A stretch of DNA of 64,000 bases from Galbula dea (lineage: Eukaryota; Chordata; Aves; Piciformes; Galbulidae), in contig VWZX01000778.1 of NCBI GenBank assembly GCA_013399015.1, forward strand, positions 714,095 to 778,094, written 5' to 3'. The notes under the pieces were generated by a model. That model was not told where the DNA came from and searched no databases. It was given only the letters and a program-made list of their open reading frames with translations. Below are positions 23,641 through 34,247 of the stretch, one piece after another; the first letter of the stretch is position 1, and each line of letters begins with the position of its first letter. The position numbers and the translations under genes were made by a program.

Positions 23641-24437
23641 TACACTTCCCTGAATTGTTGGCCTTAGAGATTTAGTTCTGAAACTTGTTATTTGATATGC
23701 TGCTTGCAAACTGCTAAGTGATAACATTGGACAGACTCAGGCACTGCACCCCTTACCCAAGCCATCTCTGCAGCACCCACTGGGAGGAGAGAATGAATGT
23801 AAAGGAAGAGCAGCAAAACCTGTGATGCTTTGGTTCATGAAGCAATTCATAGTCTTGCAGGACAAGTTACAGTAAGAAGTGGAGGTTGGAGGGAACTAGC
23901 CCTTGCATGGTGGTGAGGTTCATGGTCCCATACCATCCAGAGTGCCATGGGCTAGGGAGCAGACCTCCAGGCCCTGTTTGCCACATGCCCATGCTTCAGC
24001 ATTGCTGCAACCTTCAGCCTCTTTTGTGTTGTGTTTGGGATACGTGGACGAGCCTAAGGAGCTCATGGGATTTGTGTCAGGGTGAGAAAGTGAAGCATTG
24101 TCAGTAGTGTTTTCCCACAGAGATGGGCTGAGCTGGCCAACTTTAAACTGACTCTCTGCCTGGTTCAGTGCAGGGGACTGAGCTGGCTTACAACTGCCCT
24201 AACCAGCTGGATTCAAAGAAATGAATGCACTTTGCTGATGGGGCAGCCTTGGGATTCTGGGCCCACTCTGCTGTGCTTTCCAACGTTGAGGCTCATGTGT
24301 GAGACATGAATAGTCTCTGGTGTTTTCTCCAATACAGGGCAGGGTATTTTACTCTGCTCTAATTAATTATATAGGAGTTTGCTTAGCTTTTAGCTCTTTT
24401 CATGGCTTTGTTCATTTCAGAGATGTTGAAATGCTCA
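23641..24437. other. Unique sequence, becoming CpG-richer
   Basis: No gene is recognised. CpG dinucleotides, rare elsewhere in the window, start to appear here (ACGTGGACGAG near 24042-24052, CAACGTTG near 24283-24290). Confidence 0.5.
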
Positions 24438-24683
24438 TTAGCATTGCTTTCTGTTCCTGACGTGTCTGACTCTGGCGATTCCTGTGGGCATCTTGCCAGC
24501 CTCACTGCCAGAGACAAAACTCTCTGGGGAAGAGGCAGACATGTGGGCAAGAGACCTCTTTCCAGGCTTGTCTGAGATTTCTGCCATCCTCATCTCACGG
24601 TCCGTGGGTCCTCGGGGCTGCCTGTGCACGATGTGATTTGCTGACAAGCACTGGTCAATAGGTGAGGAGCTTGGATGCCCTTG
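24438..24683 (-). other. Candidate coding exon, minus strand, 82 codons, unknown function
   Basis: This is the most exon-like block in the window. Reading leftward, a strong acceptor (TGTTTCTCTTCAACACCTCT, then CAG; plus-strand 24684-24706) is followed by 81 open codons in phase 0 and a TAA at 24438-24440. The peptide would be hydrophilic, rich in Ser, Arg, Lys and Pro, and end in a basic cluster (RVRHVRNRKQC). That composition suits a cytoplasmic tail or disordered linker, but I recognise no family. The block holds six CpG in 246 bases, whereas most neighbouring kilobases have few or none; retained CpG is typical of constrained or coding DNA. Internal GTGAG words could serve as donors, so the true end may be earlier. 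Splicing and coding are inferences. Confidence 0.3.
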
Positions 24684-26220
24684 CTGAGAGGTGTTGAAGA
24701 GAAACAGACACCCAGTGAGTGACTGTGCATGAAACCTAGTGCTTACCAAGGGAAAAAAAAAAGGCAAAAAACCCAGAAAGGATGTGCAGAGTCTGCCCAT
24801 GCTAAGTCTTGAAGGCTAAAGTCTTCTGAAGGGCAGGGTATTAACCACAAGTTTGAAGCCTGCACCCCGCGGTGCTCTGAAAGGCTGTTCAGGAGCTGAT
24901 GCTAATCTCGCTGCCCCTCCTGGAAAGCAACAAACCAAATCCTTGTGATTTTTTTTATTTGTTCTCTTTTTTATTTATTTTTATTGTATTTTAAAGCTTC
25001 AGCTCCTGAACTGTGGGAGCATCACAGTTCACATTTAGAAATAAACCACGAAGCACAATAATTCTTTGCTTGGCAGCAGGAGCAAGAAGTCAGCCTGGGG
25101 AGCTGCACTTGGGTAGAGCATTGCATAAATACAGGGGAACCAGAGTTGCTGAGGGGCCAATTTCTTGTTCTTTTAATTTATATCTTGTGTTATTAATGGT
25201 TTCCTAGCTGGGTAAGTAGAATAGGGAGGAGAAATTGAACATGACAAGCACCAGAGAGGAGAGCCAGAGCCTTCAGGTTTCAGGGTTGTCTTAGCATCTT
25301 GTACTTGGACCTGGGCTTGGCTTTCAGATGAGGGTGAGGGATGTAATGTTCCATTGGGGAAAAAAACAACCCCAAGATTTCCCTCTCGTGATGGCTGAGA
25401 AAAGCTTTCTCGAGATACATGATCTAAATGATAAAATGAGCAGTGCTTATTGGAGCTGAATATGCATGTGCATGAATCCACACCTAAATGAAGCCAATGA
25501 AATGACTCCCTAAGATTTTTTAGGGTTGTTTTTTCTCTTTCCACACCCATATTAACTCCCCAAGTTTTAATGAATGAATCCCAGTATCTTTGTTTACACC
25601 AGCTGATTAGATTCCCTGCTGTGAGCTCCACTGTCAGTGGTAGTTCTGCAGCCACAAGTATTTGCAAAGTTATTACCTCTATTTGTTTGTAGGTAAAATA
25701 CCCTTCTGGTGACTCATCCCATCACTACAAAATGCTTTTCCAAATAAATTGCATTTTACTTCCTGAAATTTAATTCCTTATTTCACAGTCCTATTGCTTG
25801 CTTAGTTTGTCCTTTATCAAATGGCTTTCTGCAGGTTTCTTATAACCTTGAATTTTCAAGCCCTCTGATATTCCTCATGCATTTCCATTAGTGTGAGAGT
25901 TTGTCTCTCTTGTTCCCTCTCTGCTGGTTGAAACCCAAGGAGAGGATTCCATCTTCTATCATACATATTACATGTGTCAGAAAATAGTAATAGAAAGCCA
26001 AAACTTGAGCATTGCAGGTGGTAGTGATATATAAGCAGAACAGATATAATTCTTCTTGTTTTAAACTCACCCACTAGCAGAACATTAACTTGGGGAGAAT
26101 CAGCTGATTCAGCACATTGGCAGTGTCTGGGAGATGCTTGAGAACAAGAGGATTACTTTGGCAGCTGAGCAGTTCAGATAAAGTGTTTTTATTTCTATGA
26201 GTGCTGTATTTTGAGTTGCA
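24684..26220. other. Unique non-coding sequence
   Basis: Contains further CpG (CCCCGCGG near 24867, CTCGCT near 24908) up to about 25060, a T-rich low-complexity patch at 24950-24996, and the longest open frame of the window (minus, 25173-25667, 164 codons), for which I see no family resemblance or convincing splice context. Confidence 0.5.
24950..24996. repeat. T-rich low-complexity patch
   Basis: Mostly T with A and occasional G or C (TTTTTTTATTTG, then TTTTTTATTTATTTTTATTG). Confidence 0.8.
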
Positions 26221-26262
26221 GTCACAGACCTTACATTGGAAGGAGCTTCAAAGATCATGGAA
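26221..26262 (-). mobile_element. Possible CR1 3' tip (antisense), doubtful
   Basis: GTCACAGACC followed by ACATTGGAAGGAGCTTCAAA and GATCATGG vaguely follows the reversed CR1 end. It is only about 40 bases with several mismatches, so it may be chance. Confidence 0.3.
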
Positions 26263-27370
26263 AAGAGGAATTCTTGCTTCAGGAAGTTTAAAGTTTTATC
26301 AGAAGAGTTTGTATAGGTTATAGGTGGTTATGCATGGCAAAAACCAGGCAGTAACATTGGTCAGTGTGGTCTTGGCAGTTTCAGAGTTGTAAAGGATTTT
26401 AAGGAAAGCTTTGTATGGACACAGGTTTTTTGCTTAGTGTCAATGGCTTTGTTTCTTTGCAGCTTAAACCAGACTCCTTTCCTTGGAAAGATGATAAACA
26501 GATAAAGATTAGGAAGATGTTAGATGAAGATTCATGTGAACCAGTTTTGGGTATCTTAGGTTGAAAGTGAAGTTCATTTATTATGGTTGGGCTTAAAATG
26601 TCTCTAGTTATTGTCAAGAGATAAAGTAGCTCTATTGTATTATGCTGTATCAAGTACCTGTTTTATGTGATTACAAATGCTGCTCACAGTTCTGAACATC
26701 AGCAAATGATTTTTATGATGCTTATCTTGGGATAACAGCACAAACCTGCTGTTGAAGTGTAACCAAAAGGTGGTGGAGGCTGCAGCCCTGCAGCAATCTC
26801 AGCCACGTGCCTGCAGAGCGACTCTGGAGAGCTTGCTGCATGCCTGGGTGAAGTTCTCCTCCCTCTGCCATTAGAAATAAATTGCTAGACTAGCAGAGAA
26901 CATTGCTAACACCTCATTGAAGAACAAAGCTCTCTATTCCCTGTTAGCTCTTACTGCTTTGAACTTTAAAAAAGATGTAAGCAACTACATCCCTGTGATA
27001 AATGGCCTTGTACCTAGTTTTATGATGCCTGAATTATTGAAGGAGAACAAAGTGGTGGGAGGATTCCAGCAGACCTTGTCCAAATGACTGCCCTTCAGTT
27101 TTGCTGTGGTATATAGCTGTTTGGTGTGGGTAGGAACTGAAGAACCTCTGGATGGAGGAAATGGAAAGCTGGGGAAACCACACTTTTGACTTCTTTTTTT
27201 TCCCCCACACAGACCTTCTAATTAAAAATTATGAGTTGAAATGCTATTGTTCTGTCAGAATACTCAAAGTGTGTGGGTTTTTTCATGAAGCCAAGACCTC
27301 CTCTTAATTGGAGGGATTATATAATGATATATGAAAAGCTTCAAGAATTCATTGCAAATATATTGCCCAG

Positions 27371-27465
27371 GTCTTATGGAAAGGCCAGTGCAGACAAAAC
27401 ACATTAATGCTCCATGTGTTTATCTGACTTTCTGTGTTAGGATTAGTCCCATTAACTCTGGTGAG
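27371..27465 (+). other. Candidate exon with consensus donor
   Basis: The right end is a perfect donor, GAG|GTAAGT at 27465/27466. The left end, TATTGCCCAG at 27361-27370, is a mediocre acceptor in an AT-rich context. The 95-nt block is open in one frame, which also continues through the donor. An alternative acceptor (CTTTCTGTGTTAG, 27428-27440) would leave a 25-nt microexon. I recognise no protein family. The donor is notable; the exon is speculative. Confidence 0.15.
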
Positions 27466-28677
27466 GTAAGTGGGGCAGCATATGGAGAATTGGTGTCTCA
27501 GCTGGAATCAAATGAATTTATGAATGCTCAAAAGTCTCAGCAGTGGGACTTGACTTTCATTTTTATTGTGGCTTATTTATACTATCCCATCTGTAAAGAG
27601 AAAAGCAAACCAAAAAAGGGAGCTTTTGTCTGTACATACTCTTGTACAGCTGCTGTGAGTTCTCAGTGCACCTGGACACTGGAATTGAGTTGGAGTTGTT
27701 TGTTGTGAGTGTTTGAGGAGAGTTGCAAACTTTGATGCCTCTGACCAAAACAAGAAACCCCCAAGCCTTTCCTAAGCTGACAGCAGTCAACTCTGTCATT
27801 CTTTCCTCCATTCACTTAATGCTGCAAGATAAAAGTGTACTTTTAACATCAGCATTAGCATACTCCTACATGCTCTTTCATCTCATACATAATCAATCTA
27901 CTTAGCCACTACCAGCAGAAAGGAAAAAGCAAAGGCTTTAGCTTAGCTGAACGGCAGCAGCACATCAGCACCAACTCTAATCAGATCATTGCAGTGATCT
28001 GTACAAATAATGATATTCTGCAGCTTGCCCAGAGCAAACTCCCTTAACTTGGAATCATGTTCTTTGTACTACAGAAGCAGTAATTGAATGTCCAAATGTT
28101 TTGTCAGTGGTAGCTGTACAACTATAAAGAGACCAATTGTAAAGCATTGTGAATGCTTCCACTCCTGATGACTGCTTCCACCGAACCTCCAAGTGAAATG
28201 AACCCAATGCAAAGAGCAGAACACTAAACATGCAGCTCTCTGTACGTGCTGCAGGCACTGTCTTTGCAGCTGCTGTACCACAGAGACAAAAGGAGACTTG
28301 AACAAAGTTGTACTTGCTGGCACTATATCATAACATGGAAGTGATGCTTCTGGGAGGACAGAACTGTTCTGAAACACTAGCCAACATGATGACATTTCCT
28401 TTATTGAGAGCATCTGCTATCGAGGTGGTACCCAGCCTACATTTGTGGATTTCTGTGGGATTTGTAGTTGCTCAGCAGATCCTTAGGATCAAAGCCAAAT
28501 TGTTCAAAGTTTAGATCAAATAAGTTAGACTCCAAACCTAAAATGTTGACATTGATTTCTCAAGCAACACATTTGATACTATTATGCTTGCTGAAGTATG
28601 TAATGGCAGTGGGAGAAAAAGGGCAGTGCCTATTTCTTGTTGTTGCAGTTAAAATTGAGAGGGGGTCCAAAGTCTGC

Positions 28678-28697
28678 TTTTTTTTTTTCTTTTTTTT
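28678..28697. repeat. T-rich run
   Basis: Twenty bases with a single C among T. Confidence 0.9.
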
Positions 28698-30008
28698 GGA
28701 TTATTCCTAAGAAGAAAATACTTAGATGAACAAAACTGGTAGCTTTGTAAAAAGTTTTACAGCTTTTCATGTTAGCATTGTCATTTTGGTGCCTAGGAAA
28801 ATTGTGATGTTATTTATTCACAGCATTTATCTTTAAGCATTCATGGTTTTTTATGAGATATCCCAATAGGAAACTAATACTCTTAGGAGGAGCAATTTAA
28901 ACCCCTGTGAATATCTGCAAAGTTGAACCCCACAGTACAGACATAATGCTGATCTTGAGTGAAAATAAGAAATAGCTCCTGAGATCTTCATTGTGCATCT
29001 AGCTGGAAGCACACTGGCTTCTTTCCTGGGTAATGGAACCTGCCAGTCACAGCATCTGAACCAGGATGGGCACCCTGCCCATCCCAAATGGAGATTCTCT
29101 GCTCTCAAGGGGGTTAGAAAAAGTTCTGTATTCAGAAGAGCTTCTGAGGTAATGAAGTTCTTACCTACCCATATTGGTTTGCAGCTCTTTGCTCTCCAGG
29201 GAAATACATTTCTGCAAAGCTACAGTACAAGAATAGATGCTCCAAGATCTGTTGAGAATAAAAAGATGCTGGAATGTCTGTAGTTCCAGGTGCAGAAGCT
29301 CTTTGGAGTATAACAAGTAGCTGGGAAAAGGGGGAAACAGAAGGATGATGATAGCACCCTGCTATTCATCCATTATGTGGATCTTGTGAGGCTGTCTCCA
29401 AGGAGGATATAAGAACTGCAGGAAGGCCAAAGGACTGATTTGTTATTGCCCTCCTTGCACTGCCATCTGTTGCTGTCTTTTTACAGAATGAAAGAGAAGA
29501 ATTCAGAGAGCTTTTTCCCCCCCTCTAAGAACTGTATCACACCTACCATGGACATGACTCTTGCAGTATTTGTATATGCTACTTGTGTGTTGCAATATTA
29601 GACCACTTTGCAAATAGAGTAGGCAGGTTTCTCACTGAGTTGCAAGATGATAGCACTGGCAGGGTTTGTAATAGAAAGAAAATGTAGATAAGAACTAATA
29701 GTTACTGAAATTTGTAATTCTTGAATATTTCTCAAGGTACAACAATGTATGTTGGAGAGAGGCACAGAGCATGGAGCATTTTACATACAGGAAAATCTGG
29801 GCTGTATCTTAAGTATTGTCAATGCTGTCATGTCTGCTACATCACCACTTGCTTTCTGGCACAGTGAATTGTTACAGCCCCTGTAATGCTTCTGTTTCTT
29901 CTGCTACAGAAGTCATTTGGTGGTGTCATGAGTCACAACAGCCAACAATCCTCTGTGTCAAACATCTGTATCCAGACCTCTTTGGAGGTATAGCTTCTGA
30001 TTGCAGAG

Positions 30009-30582
30009 AAATCATAGAATCATTCAGGTTGGAAAAGGCCTCTAAGATCAAGTTCAGCTGTTAACTAGACACTGCCAAGTTACCACTAACCCATGTTCCT
30101 AAGCACCTCATCTGCATGTTTTTTGAACACTTCCAGAGATGCTGCTGCCACCACTGCCCTGGGCAGCTTGGGCCAATGTTTAACCACTCTTCTGGGAAAT
30201 AACTTTTTCCTCATGTCCAAACCAAACCTTCCCTGGCACAGCCTGAAGCCATTTCCTCTCATTCTGCTGCTTATTCCTTAGGAGAAGAGACCAACCTCCA
30301 CCTCACTCTGGCTTCCTTTCAGTGAGTTGCAGAGCATGAGGATGTTTCCCCTGAGCCACCCCTTCTCCAGACTAAACCACCCCAGTTCCCTCAGCTGCTC
30401 CTCATAACCCTTGTGCTCTAGACCCTTCCCCAGCTTCATTGCCCTTCTTTGGACATGCTTCAGCACCTCAGTGTCTTTCTTGTAGTAAGGGGCACAAAAC
30501 TGAACCCAGTATTCAAGGTGTGGCCTCAGCAATTCTGAGTACAGGAGGACAACCATTGTCCTAGTCCTGCTGTTCACACTCT
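30009..30582 (-). mobile_element. CR1 LINE, antisense copy, best preserved
   Basis: The plus strand opens with AAATCATAGAATCATTCAGG and TTGGAAAAGGCCTCTAAGAT. It continues with CCACTGCCCTGGGCAGCTTG, GAAGCCATTTCCTCTCATTC, GAGAAGAGACCAACCTCCAC, CCTTCTCCAGACTAAACCAC, CCTTGTGCTCTAGACCCTTC, TGCCCTTCTTTGGACATGCT and ATTCAAGGTGTGGCCTCAGC, ending near GTCCTGCTGTTCACACT. Both the 3' tip and the collinear body are clear. It is 5' truncated inside ORF2 like the others. Confidence 0.95.
30278..30577 (-). pseudogene. CR1 ORF2 C-terminal remnant (reverse transcriptase protein tail)
   Basis: A 99-residue frame of the antisense CR1 copy reads as the ORF2 C-terminal region, with LRPHLEYWVQFCAPYYKKD, RRAMKLGKGLEHK, LRELGWFSLEK and, at the end, VEVGLFS. 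It goes slightly further toward the C-terminus than the remnant at 22164 and shares with it the Tyr-Tyr-Lys-Lys-Asp and Met-Lys-Leu-Gly-Lys-Gly substitutions. The endonuclease and catalytic reverse transcriptase parts are absent because the copy is 5' truncated. It is a relic with no host function visible. Confidence 0.87.
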
Positions 30583-33403
30583 TTCTGCTAGCAGTAGAAG
30601 TTCTTCAGGAGTGATTTTATTTCACTACAGTTGCCCTGACCCTTCTTAACTTTTCAAGGCAAATAAAGAACAAGGACTGACTACATTTCACTTTTTACAC
30701 ATTTGTTTATCTAAATGTTATTAGAGGAATTGCCTTATCTGATAGTGTTCCTCTGGCAGAAACAGCTCACTTGTGTGCTTTGGCAGTAATAGGTGTGCTG
30801 ACTGCCAGGGCAGGCTGCAGGTGCTGTTTGGGAATGTTCTGCAACTGCTACCTGGTATCAAGAGATTTAACTGGGAGATCCTTCCCTGGGCACTATATGG
30901 TGGTGGCTGTGATGTAGAGTACTACCAGGACTAAGAGGCTGAAGGGAGAAGGTTCTGCATTTATTGTACACCCTTCTCATTTCAAAGAATTAAACAGGGC
31001 TAGAGAAGAGGAATAGGACTAAGGGGAGTCTTCAGCATAGCAATTGACTGATGAGTTAGATGCTCTGTCCAGCCTGCATCTTCCTACTACACAGCAGGTC
31101 TATTCCATAGCACAGGATCCACTTTGTGTTGAACACGAACAGTATTTTCATGCAACAATGCAATCATGTACAGGACTGAATAACCACACTGGAAAATAGC
31201 ACTGCAGAAGGTATCCAACCCCTGAATAAAGCCTCACATGTTGTCAAAGGGACAAAAGATTGGAAGGGAGCTGTTTGGCTAGAACAAGCACTGATGCTGG
31301 GCAACCACATGCTGATTCTTTGTCCTTACTAAGCAAAATGCTTTTTGTACAGTGGGAGCTTTGTCTGTGTGAGGATTGCAGCATCCAGACATCTGGGTAC
31401 AAGGGGGATCCATAAAAGCTGCAGCTGCCTCTGGCCCCAGCACCCAAAGGCACAATAGCTGCTCCTGCACATTTTAATTTAGTTTATTAATAATTGAATA
31501 AGTTGTAGCTCCAGGACATTGGAGCACTTCAAATCTTCCTATCATGTGAAATGGCAAAGTTCCCTTAGCTGGGATGGAAAGTGGTGGTGTGGGAAGAGCA
31601 CAGCTATATTGGGTAGAGGCTCTCCTAGTTGAGGCTAGCTGTATACATGTTTGACAAGTCTGCCTTCAGGCTTCTCAGAATCATCTGGGGCTTTGAGACA
31701 GCTCCACACTTGCCAAGCAGACTGTGCTGCAGGTAACCAGGGTGCATGTGCTGTGTCAGGGTATGTGCTCGTGGCAGAGAGAGGGCACAGCCTGTCCCCA
31801 TGTCCCCCCTCATGGGCAGGACCTGGGAGAGCCTGTGAGATCCTCATCCTGGGACCAGCTTGGTCCTGGTGTGTTTAGTAGAGGAGATTTTCAGTGTGAT
31901 TTTTACAGTGCTCTTGTATAATCTGTGCTAAAGAGTTGGATATCAGACCAGAGATACAGGTGTGCAGGAGAAGGTGCAAGAAGGGGAGCATTTCATAGAG
32001 ACTGAGCCATGCCTTGCTGTGGTGTGCATGGTGAGAGTTGCCTCTCTCCTGTGAACCTCAGTGGCTTAAACTGTCTTCAGTGGAGATTAAAGGACTTAAG
32101 GCCTCTTACGTTGAACACAGATGTGATGGCAGCACCTACAGCAGCTCAGCAGACAAGTAATTGTCAGCTGATCTGCCCATAACTTCTTTCCTACCCTCAC
32201 ACCTTGAGTTCTGCATAATTTTTGGAACCAGATAATGAATTGTGCTCTACTGAGTGGATTGTTGATGTACCTGAAGAGTTTAGCAGTTTGTGATTTCCTA
32301 CAGCATTAAACCACAGAAACAAATTGGTGCTTAATGCAGATTTGGGTTTTATTAGATTCCTTCCACACTTCAAGAGGCAAGAGTATTGCCTAACATAAAT
32401 CAGGGGCTTGAGACTTTTAAAATATATCTATTCTCCAGCTTCCCCTGCTGGGGGAGGGGAAAGACAAAAATTTCTTGCAAAATACAACCAGTAGAAGACA
32501 GAGAGGGGGGAACTGATCTTCTCCAAGTCTGTAAGGAAGGTTCACAACCTTAATAATGAGGTTATTCCTCTTGAAGGTACCCTGTGTGGTATCCCCTCTC
32601 CTCCTTCACTAGCTCCGCTAAGTGTTGCATGTGATCTCCAACACAGTGTGTTTTCAGGGATGGAGTGTCCTATACCAACAATAACAGCATTAATCTTCCT
32701 GATTTTAGGAAAAATTGAGGAGAGAAAACCCTCTTGTGCAACAGCTCCAAACTGGTATCATTAATCAGTGATCATTTCAAGGTATTAATTAGAGCACTGG
32801 GCTTTTTGCCTAGAAAACATACTTCCAGGCATCTTTTACACCTGTGAAGTAAACAGTCTCCATTAAAGGGCAATTAGCAGAAAGACAAAAGCAGGGAAGT
32901 GTTCCATCAGATTCATCAAGTCCATAAACAAGGTGCTGCCACCATTTCTTCAGCCTGAGATGAAAACAGGCTTATGAATGCCTCTATTATCTGTGTCATC
33001 TGTTGTGGAAATCTGGAGATGCTTTACCTGTTGAAATGTAGAGGGCTGGTTGTTTGTTTGTGCTGTATTTCAGTCACATGCAATAAAAACAAGCCCTTTG
33101 TGGTCTTTATTCAGAGTTTCTAAAAACATTTTAATGATGTGAATAGAGAGACTTTTAGGGGAGATGCAGAGTTCAGAGTCAGACAATCCCACAGAAGTCT
33201 CTTGCATGCTATTAGAGAGGGACTGCTGTGCATTTTAATTGTGTTCACCACACCAACAAACCTGAGTTTCCTTTAAAGTAAGTAGTGGCAGCACTGTTGT
33301 CAGCCAGGCCTCCCCAGGCCATTAGAGACCCTTGGAATTCAATTATTCTCTTCTGGATTAGAAAGGACTCAAATCCAACAGCTCAGAACTTGCTTCTAAA
33401 AGA

Positions 33404-33417
33404 TTTTTTTTTTTTTT
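33404..33417. repeat. Poly-T run
   Basis: Fourteen consecutive T. Confidence 0.9.
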
Positions 33418-34227
33418 GCAATGTATATGTTCAGGCCCTCTGGATGACATATATATAGAGCTTAAAAAATGCAGAGTCTTGAGAAATGGGGAAAACTGGG
33501 CATCATGTTGGTGTTTCTAGTCTATGGCTGCTCTGAGCAGCAGCATCGTCCTCATCAGAAACCTCAGCACAAAGTGAGGCTGTGTCCTGTGCTTTGCACA
33601 GTGCTGGATTGTGGAAACATTGATCTATTTTGTCAGAGTTTCAGGCAGCTGTGGAGCCTAACATTTCCCTGCTTCTCTGGTAACTTGACCCTTGAGACTG
33701 ACTCAATGTGTTTTTAGTAGATGCTGCAGTTGCACTTAGAGCAAACAAGGTGGAAGGAAGAGGGGTTAGTGTTGGCTGTTTTTTACCTTTGGGGACACCT
33801 ATGCATAAGGTTCTTCATGATAACATACATTAAAAAAGCAAATTAGCTTTGCTGAGAAGTGAACAGTATCCTCCAGCCTGGGTTTGAACTCAGTAGATTT
33901 CCCCCAGAGGACAGCAGAAGAGGACAGGTCTAGAGCACTGTGTGAAAGAGAGACTTCTGTACCAGTAACAGGATTTATCTGGGAAGCTTTGCTCTCTTGT
34001 ACACAGGAGCAACCAAATTTCACAAGTAACCTGGTTTTGATCTTTAAACTCCTTCATTTCTTCTTGAAGATTGACTTCTTTGCATGTGTTAGAAAGGAAG
34101 GGCTTCCATTTAGCCAAGCCTGAATTGGTCAGTATTGAGAACTCAACTCGATGACAACCCTGGTTTGATCTAAATTAGCATTGCTAAGGCTCCTCATTCA
34201 GACCCTTGTGGTGGATGAGGAGCCTGG

Positions 34228-34247
34228 CTAACCCAGCACTGGGTTAG
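34228..34247. repeat. Short perfect inverted repeat
   Basis: CTAACCCA and TGGGTTAG flank a four-base loop (GCAC). An overlapping second pairing (AGCAC at 34235-34239 with GTGCT at 34247-34251) competes with it. There is no U tract or promoter context, so no terminator or RNA gene is implied. Confidence 0.8.

Larger units (their letters stand above)
26263..30008. other. Unique non-coding sequence
   Basis: No gene or repeat is recognised over 3.7 kb. It holds a consensus donor at 27465/27466 (listed with its possible exon), a strong acceptor-like tract at 27188-27212 without an open exon after it, a T-rich run at 28678-28697, and low-divergence-looking AT/GC-balanced blocks at 26925-27060 and 27955-28030 that might be conserved elements. 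Confidence 0.5.

Noticed and set aside
25173..25667. Longest open frame of the window (minus strand, 164 codons)
   Set aside because: No recognisable domain, no convincing splice or promoter context and low-complexity Ser/Gln-rich parts. A frame this long is expected once in about 64 kb of six-frame sequence.
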